A stretch of DNA of 64,000 nucleotides, taken from NCBI GenBank assembly GCA_011033025.1, contig WFMF01000376.1, forward strand, positions 1 through 64,000, in the 5' to 3' direction. Numbering within the stretch: the first letter of the stretch is position 1; every line of letters starts with the position of its first letter. Below are positions 59,701 to 64,000 of this stretch, in pieces. The notes below the pieces were generated by a model, which saw only the letters and a program-made list of their open reading frames with translations, was not told where the DNA came from and ran no database searches. The stretch comes from Beroe forskalii (taxonomy: Eukaryota; Ctenophora; Nuda; Beroida; Beroidae). Both the position numbers and the translations under genes were made by a program.

Positions 59701-62700
59701 GATGAGATTGAATGAAATATCAGAAATAGGAATCTCGCGCTTGAGAGGAGCATGCCCCTAGATCCTCTCACTGACACAAGCACACTTTTCAGTAGTGCAA
59801 ATGACAGTTTGGTTCGCATCAAACTGATCACATCCCGGTATTCCTCGTGAGTTTTCTCTGCGATGAGCTCTGCAACCCTTCTGTGGAAAGCATGAGCTTG
59901 AGGAGCCATTCCTCCTGATGTACTGTACACGAGAGGTGTAAAGCTACACTTCTCAACCTGGATAACACGTTGCTCATAGTCTTTCTTCTTGATGTTTTCG
60001 TGCTGGGTGTAAACTGATTTTATGTCCCGATCTTTGTAAGAGTCAGCATTGGGGTGGAAGATTCTGACATCGAACATTGTCTTCTGAAAAGGCCCCCATA
60101 GCCCACGAGCAGAGATGTCAAGGCGAGCTCTCTCCTCGGTATTCCCTGGAATTGCCTGACAGGAATCGATAGGAATGAGCTCTGGCTCGGTCTTAACGTC
60201 ATGGCAAACTTCTCTAAGAAACGCAGCATTTGTGTCTCGAACTTTGTTGTGTCGGAAGATTAAATAGCCACCATTTTTACAAATCAAAGTGTGGTCTACT
60301 GAATTCTTCTTTCCACAGACACAAAATGCGGGAATGTTAGGGATTTGCCACCCGTACCTGAGCCTGAGTGCATCCTGGAACTCTTCCTTGTTCAGCACCC
60401 ATCCAAGGGAACCAATAGGAAGAACGGTAAGCCAAGCCCCGGCACCCTTTTCTTGGGCCAAGGTAATGGACCTCTTCATCTGACGAGTCTGATATAATGC
60501 CAGATATCTTCCTCAGCATCCTCACCTCTTTGTCCTTCATGCAGTCCCTGGTCACCTCAACCACACCGTCAGTCTGATATCCATCGAGCGTTGACTATGC
60601 TTCACCAAAACCGACAATTCTGCATCAATTAGTTGAGTGGTTATTCATTAGTCATTACTTCTGCTCAAAGAGAAGCTGAGATATCGTTAATACAAGCTTT
60701 TGAGCAATTCCCAAAAAAGGGTGTGGCCAAAAATTAGTCCCCTTTTTTGTTATATATTCGAACTCTTTGCTATCTTCAATAGCTGTAGAAAAGTTGAAAC
60801 TGATACAGCCAGAAAGATGAAAACTAACACTCCCCCCATTGATATGTCCATTTTCAGAACAGTTATCGAAATAAGAACATGTCTGAAAGCGCTAAGAATC
60901 TGTTCGAAAAGCTGAGCAGCACTTTCAATAACGACGTCTTACAGTCTATTGATGATGATCATATAACGGTAGAAAGGTATGTTACCATAATAATCTAGAA
61001 AAAAAAAATACAAAGTCACTCCATTGCGGTCATGGAATTAGGCAGTTTTTGATATTTCCTCATTCTTATTCATTTCATAGTTTTATCCAACACGATTTTA
61101 GGTCATTTCATGAAAGTGGTACAATTCTTTGTATGTATAATTGACATACACTCACGATAAGGTCTTCTGTAAAATCGAGACGCGAAAGATTTATTGCAGT
61201 GACTTTGGCGCAATTTCTCAATTATAATCGCTCAAACGCGCGCGTCTACGCGCACACGCTGATGTATGTCGATCGTAACGTCCTCTTTTATGGCACTCAG
61301 GGGTCAATGCTAAGGGACTTTTTGTACCCTCATTCGGGAATCCAGTACTCTCTACTTTGATAACCTTATTCCATTACTTAAGGTTATCATGGAACTACCG
61401 TTACACATTCCCCACCACGCCTTTTTGTCTTACAAAAAGGCATTGAGAGGGTTAGCAAGTACTGCGGGGGAGGGAAATTACTAAATTAAGCACAAAATTA
61501 CTAAATTAAGCACATTCGGGAACAACGGGAAAAATGCGCCGGCAGGCGCAATTCTTGTTAACTTATCATTAACATATTGTTATAAGTTAGTGTTCATTAC
61601 TTCTATATCGCAGGGAGGAGGTGTGGCTGCACGAAGACTGTATCTGCTGGTCCCCCGGTGTTTACATGATCGGATTCGATGTGTATGGATTGGAGGAGCT
61701 CTTCAAAGTGGCCAGGTTCACTGTGAGTTACTCTTGTATCAAGACATAATAGACTAGTATCGGTCAAAACTCTTATTTACAACACTTGTATTGGCAGTGT
61801 TACAAAGTGCCTTTTTTGCCTGTGCTCAATGCTACCCAGCAATGAAAATTGGGTGGCTGAAGCCACTATCTATCTGACTTACTTCTTGACTGATTTTAAC
61901 CCAAGTGGCATTATTTCTTGGACCGAGTGTCATTAAATTATTGTATCAGAAATTCATATTCCTAATGTTTGAGTTATTCTCAATTTTAGACATTGGTCAC
62001 CTTGAAAAATCTGTCCTTCTTACGTATGAAATTATCCCCATCATTTGATAACCAGATCTGCTCGAGCTGTGAAGAGATCGGAGCCAGTGTGGGTTGCTTC
62101 AAGGAGGGATGCTCGGCACGCTACCACTTTCACTGTGCGGTAGCTCAGAAGTGCAAACTCATCAAAACAACCTTTACTGTCCTGTGCCCTAATCACTCGG
62201 TATGTTTTTTTTTCGGAAAAAAACAGTTTTTCAAAAATTTTGTTTTAGAAAAACATGATTTCCTTAAAATAGTTCTTTGAAAGCAGTTTGCTTAAAAAGT
62301 ACTCTTTACCAAACATGGAGTAAATAGAACACCATACATATCGTTTGGTCTCTATATTATGTGTATTTATACTGAACAGCTTTCATGAACGACGATTGGG
62401 TTGGTGATATTGAAAATGAATGAACAAATAGTGTATCATTATCAGCGATGCTGATTCATATAACGGCTATTATAACTTTGTTTCAGCATGGCGTGGTTAA
62501 CAACTGTCTTACCGAAAAACCGTTCGTGAAAGTTAGGAACTGTGAGTAATTTGAAAAGAATATTTTTTATTTGGAGTTGGTGAAAAAAATATTGGTGATT
62601 TTTGTTACTCAGTTTTCAATTCCCCTTGTCATATTATTTATGCATGCAGATCAGAATAATGGTGGCCAGTTGGATTAATAGTCTGGGTGGTGATCGAAAG

Positions 62701-63636
62701 ATCCCCGGTTCGATTCTGTGCCATTCCCACTGTGCTAAGGGTAAGAGTATTATCTAAGCAGCCACACGGTTCACTCAGGAAACTGTGCAGGAATTAAATG
62801 AGTAGCTGCCAATTGGAACGAAGTCTCGGGCGGATAAAATAGGATTTCTCTCCCTTAACTGGCATCTTGAATACTTCGATTCCTATCACCGGCCGTGCGG
62901 CTGTTGGAATAGAAGTGAAACCTTGTAGATTAAAAAAGAAAAAAACAACTATCATAAATCCCTGCCTCTTTATATTATTTTTCCCTCTCCAATCGCCATT
63001 TTGTTTTACAAAAAGGCAAATGAGAAGATTAGAAATGGACGTGGTTTGGAGGATTGTGAGAGAATTTGTGTATACTACCTTAATATCCGAAAAGTGCCCG
63101 GGTGGGGGAGAAAATGGAGAAATATCCAAAATTTCCACAGAAGTTTCAACAAACTGGGAAGAAATCATTCACCGGCTCCTTCAGTGTCACTCAATGTTTC
63201 GCTTGCGTGAATGTACGCGTTAAATCAAGCTCATAGAGGGAAATTAAGCGCCTGCACACGGGAACAACGGAAAAGAAATGCGCCGGCAGACGCAATTCTT
63301 GTTATCTAAGTACTACATGTCGGTAATCGTTTTTTTCAGTTTTATCTCCTGAAGAGATCATGGAATCGGAGAATCTAATGGTTGGTAATGACAACATGGA
63401 AGATCGAGAAAAAGCTGTAAAAATCACCAAAACTAGAATCATCCGATCGAGGCACACCAACAAGGGTACACCTGCTGGTAAAAGAAGATCCAGTAAAAAG
63501 AAATCGGAAATAGTGGTTAAAAAGAAATTGAAAGTGCCTCACTCTATTATAAAGGAACCACTCACCACTCATATTGAAACAGAGCAATCGATGGAATGCT
63601 CTGAATCAGAGTTAGTCGCTGATGATTCTTCCACTC
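52157..63636 (+). CDS. TCF20/RAI1-like ePHD chromatin protein, right-arm copy, 3' end outside window
   Basis: Exons: 52157-53752, 54121-54264, 61618-61722, 62056-62199, 62487-62541, 63340-63636. All have GT-AG borders and matching phases (0,0,0,0,1,1). About 780 residues lie in the window. Residues 1-532 are disordered, acidic/Ser-rich, with an NLS-like RPQRKRKLPSK. Exons 2-4 make an extended PHD: WFCSLC, LFGPFDL, VWLHEDC, GVYMIGFDVYGLEEL, CSSC, CFKEGC, RYHFHC, CPNH, in the order and with the LxGLxEA-like helix seen in TCF20 and RAI1. That family binds nucleosomes and acts in transcription. Exon 6 is Lys/Arg-rich (KRRSSKKKSE). Intron 2 (7.35 kb) contains the satellite. The exon 3 acceptor at 61,617 was chosen by phase over one four bases earlier. 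Orthology beyond the ePHD type is not certain. Confidence 0.82.
54121..54264 (+). CDS. ePHD exon 2, right copy
   Basis: 48 codons after CTTTTTTCAG and before GTAGGA. Basic linker (KKTKKPTW), then CSLC and LFGPFDLNVPPK. Intact here, truncated in the left arm. Confidence 0.82.
54880..54940 (+). repeat. Fragment of the GC-rich dispersed repeat
   Basis: GTCCGACGCTGTCCTGACCC, CCTCGCGGGGGCC and GACGACGTTTGACA match 36,540-36,600. It sits in intron 2 of the ePHD gene. Confidence 0.5.
55165..55503 (-). pseudogene. Coiled-coil transposon ORF fragment next to the satellite
   Basis: Minus strand, continuous with one satellite frame: DPDAARIQKLREEIIDDQAK, then ELQKQIIDEREVQVEKIQET, SHLYNHIRRNSKEI and KKSYSSVLQKE; further on, the KLGEAVKDGSDV region in another frame. 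Strong heptad-like charge pattern, so a coiled coil is likely. This looks like an ORF1/gag-like N-terminal region of an invertebrate retroelement. The left arm has lost the coil but keeps the end. Confidence 0.5.
55504..59078 (-). repeat. 49-bp satellite array, right copy (about 74 units)
   Basis: Same unit as at 8,164-8,870, on the opposite strand, so duplicated with the arm. Roughly five times longer. Many units have 1-6 bp indels (GGGG versus GGG, GAGAGCTG versus GAGCTG) and a few are rearranged (56,740-56,800; 57,950-58,020). Open in all three minus frames over long stretches, giving overlapping frames of up to 937 codons that are the same repeat shifted. Lies in intron 2 of the ePHD gene, antisense to it when read as protein. 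Confidence 0.92.
59490..60599 (-). mobile_element. 1.1-kb retroelement fragment, right arm only
   Basis: The other arm has the uninterrupted site. Here ACTATG is present on both sides (59484-59489 and 60594-60599). The minus-strand frame 60479-59688 (263 codons) holds KGAGAWLTVLPIGSLGWVL, LRYGWQIPNIPAFCVCG, CKNGGY...RHNKVRD, ARLDISARGLWG, FDVRIFHPNADSYKD, YEQRVIQVE and SFTPLVYSTSGGMA. This C-terminal domain recurs in multicopy retroelement proteins of cnidarians, sponges and other invertebrates. Its function is not known to me. A frameshift near 60,490 separates it from upstream sequence (SDGVVEVTRDCMKDKEVRML). Confidence 0.65.
61140..61560 (+). repeat. Dispersed two-hairpin repeat, copy 4 (allelic to copy 1)
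   Basis: GCCTTTTTGTCTTACAAAAAGGC at about 61,420, then GGGTTAGCAAGTAC and a GGGGGAGGGAAATTA stretch. The GCGCCTG half of the second hairpin is replaced by a duplicated ACTAAATTAAGCACA. CGGCAGGCGCAATTCTTG closes it at 61,540-61,557. Confidence 0.6.
61618..61722 (+). CDS. ePHD exon 3, right copy
   Basis: 35 codons with the His-x2-Cys ligands (HEDC) and the YGLEELFKVA helix. GTGAGT donor. The overlapping frame MAARRLYLLVP on the same strand is a shadow. Confidence 0.78.
62056..62199 (+). CDS. ePHD exon 4, right copy
   Basis: 48 codons from ICSSCEE to CPNHS with all C-terminal zinc ligands. Acceptor ATAACCAG, donor GTATGT. Phase 0 at both ends. Confidence 0.8.
62487..62541 (+). CDS. Exon 5, right copy
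   Basis: Follows TTGTTTCAG. 18 codons (HGVVNNCLTEKPFVKVRN) plus one base before a GTGAGTAA donor. Read-through would stop two codons later, so splicing is expected. Confidence 0.65.
62655..62950 (+). mobile_element. tRNA-derived SINE
   Basis: The head has a polymerase III A-box-like segment (TGGCCAGTTGGATTAATAGT) and a B box GGTTCGATTCTG about 35 bases on. A body with GGAATTAAATGAGTAGCTGCC and CACCGGCCGTGCGGCTGTTGG follows, and the tail is A-rich (ATTAAAAAAGAAAAAAACA). Lies in intron 5 of the ePHD gene. The tRNA-like head is too diverged for a functional tRNA. Confidence 0.6.
62985..63305 (+). repeat. Dispersed two-hairpin repeat, copy 5
   Basis: CGCCATTTTGTTTTACAAAAAGGC at 62,993, AAAAGTGCCCGGG near 63,090, then GAGGGAAATTAAGCGCCTGC...GCGCCGGCAGACGCAATTC at 63,234-63,297. 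Both hairpins can form. It immediately follows the SINE and precedes exon 6. The short frames in it are not genes. Confidence 0.6.
63340..63636 (+). CDS. Exon 6, right copy (basic region)
   Basis: Follows TTTTTTTCAG in phase with exon 5 and ends at a GTGAGT donor. Lys/Arg/Ser-rich (GKRRSSKKKSEIVVKKKLK), then acidic. The gene continues beyond the window. Confidence 0.7.
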
Positions 63637-64000
63637 GTGAGTATTTTTATTCATTAATCAATGATAATTGAGACTATATAATAATTGATTGACTATTTTT
63701 TCCGCATGAAAAAATTCCGATCAAATCAAAAGTTACAGAGCAACGAGATCAAAACAGCATGAAACAGAAATCAATGCGCGCGCTATTAATCTGCACGTGC
63801 AATTTTCCCATTGCGTGCGCGTTGCCGTGGGGCGTGACGCACAAAAAACATGCACAATATGCGACTTTATAAGTTGAAGGCTCGTTGGGCCTGCACATAC
63901 CCAGCTCTTTAAGCACTTCAACTCATATTGATTGAATACTTTATCGCATCAAGAAATTCTAATCCGATCAAATTTTATGAGCAACAAAATCAAAAAGGCA
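63637..64000 (+). other. Start of intron 6 of the right ePHD gene
   Basis: AT-rich sequence after the GTGAGT donor with a GC-rich patch at 63,770-63,845. No exon is recognised before the window ends. Confidence 0.45.

Noticed and set aside
62655-62750. Functional tRNA gene
   Set aside because: A and B boxes are present but no cloverleaf with paired acceptor stem could be drawn; a SINE head fits better.

Overview
The window is nuclear DNA from an invertebrate animal, probably marine; I cannot name the species. The evidence is animal gene families with GT-AG introns in consistent phases (a TCF20/RAI1-type ePHD protein, an SLC23-type transporter, a mucin-like secreted protein), a CR1/L2-like LINE reverse transcriptase, a tRNA-derived SINE, TTAGGG-like interstitial repeats and very abundant foldback and minisatellite DNA. 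There are no operons, CRISPR arrays or prokaryotic signals.

Layout. (1) 1-15,055 and 51,350-62,515 are the two arms of a large inverted duplication. Each arm carries a copy of the same ePHD-type chromatin gene: minus strand on the left, plus strand on the right, both running out of the window. Arm homology covers exons, introns and a 49-bp satellite. The arms differ by insertions: a 5.9-kb element with an 8-bp target duplication at 1,350-7,261 (left only), a 3.2-kb foldback element in or next to ePHD exon 2 at 9,626-12,801 (left only), a 1.1-kb retroelement fragment at 59,490-60,599 (right only), and a satellite of about 14 units (left) versus about 74 (right). The right gene has an uninterrupted exon chain. 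The left copy has lost the start of exon 2 and its splice acceptor.

(2) 15,500-29,390 is a transposon and satellite graveyard: a CR1/L2-like LINE split by a TTAA-flanked element with about 330-bp inverted repeats, a second LINE relic, tandem repeats, and nested foldback elements with palindromic cores.

(3) 29,401-33,002 (minus) holds a three-exon gene that single-frame ORFs miss. It encodes a secreted, Thr/Ser-rich, probably GPI-anchored mucin-like protein of about 213 aa. Its 2.8-kb first intron is a minisatellite element.

(4) 33,500-38,450 is repeats: a telomere-like foldback MITE and GC-rich dispersed blocks.

(5) 38,452-47,244 (minus) is an SLC23 (nucleobase/ascorbate transporter) gene. 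Its thirteen coding exons give 528 codons, with the NAT signature intact but the TM1 Gln-His pair changed to Gln-Gln.

(6) 47,250-51,350 is intergenic and repeat-rich. Part of it is the inverted counterpart of 19,950-20,850.

The genes are independent of one another; nothing suggests a shared pathway. The most unusual feature of the window is a recurring architecture: several unrelated foldback elements, each with inverted terminal arms around a tandem-repeat core, plus a 49-bp satellite that stays open in all three frames.
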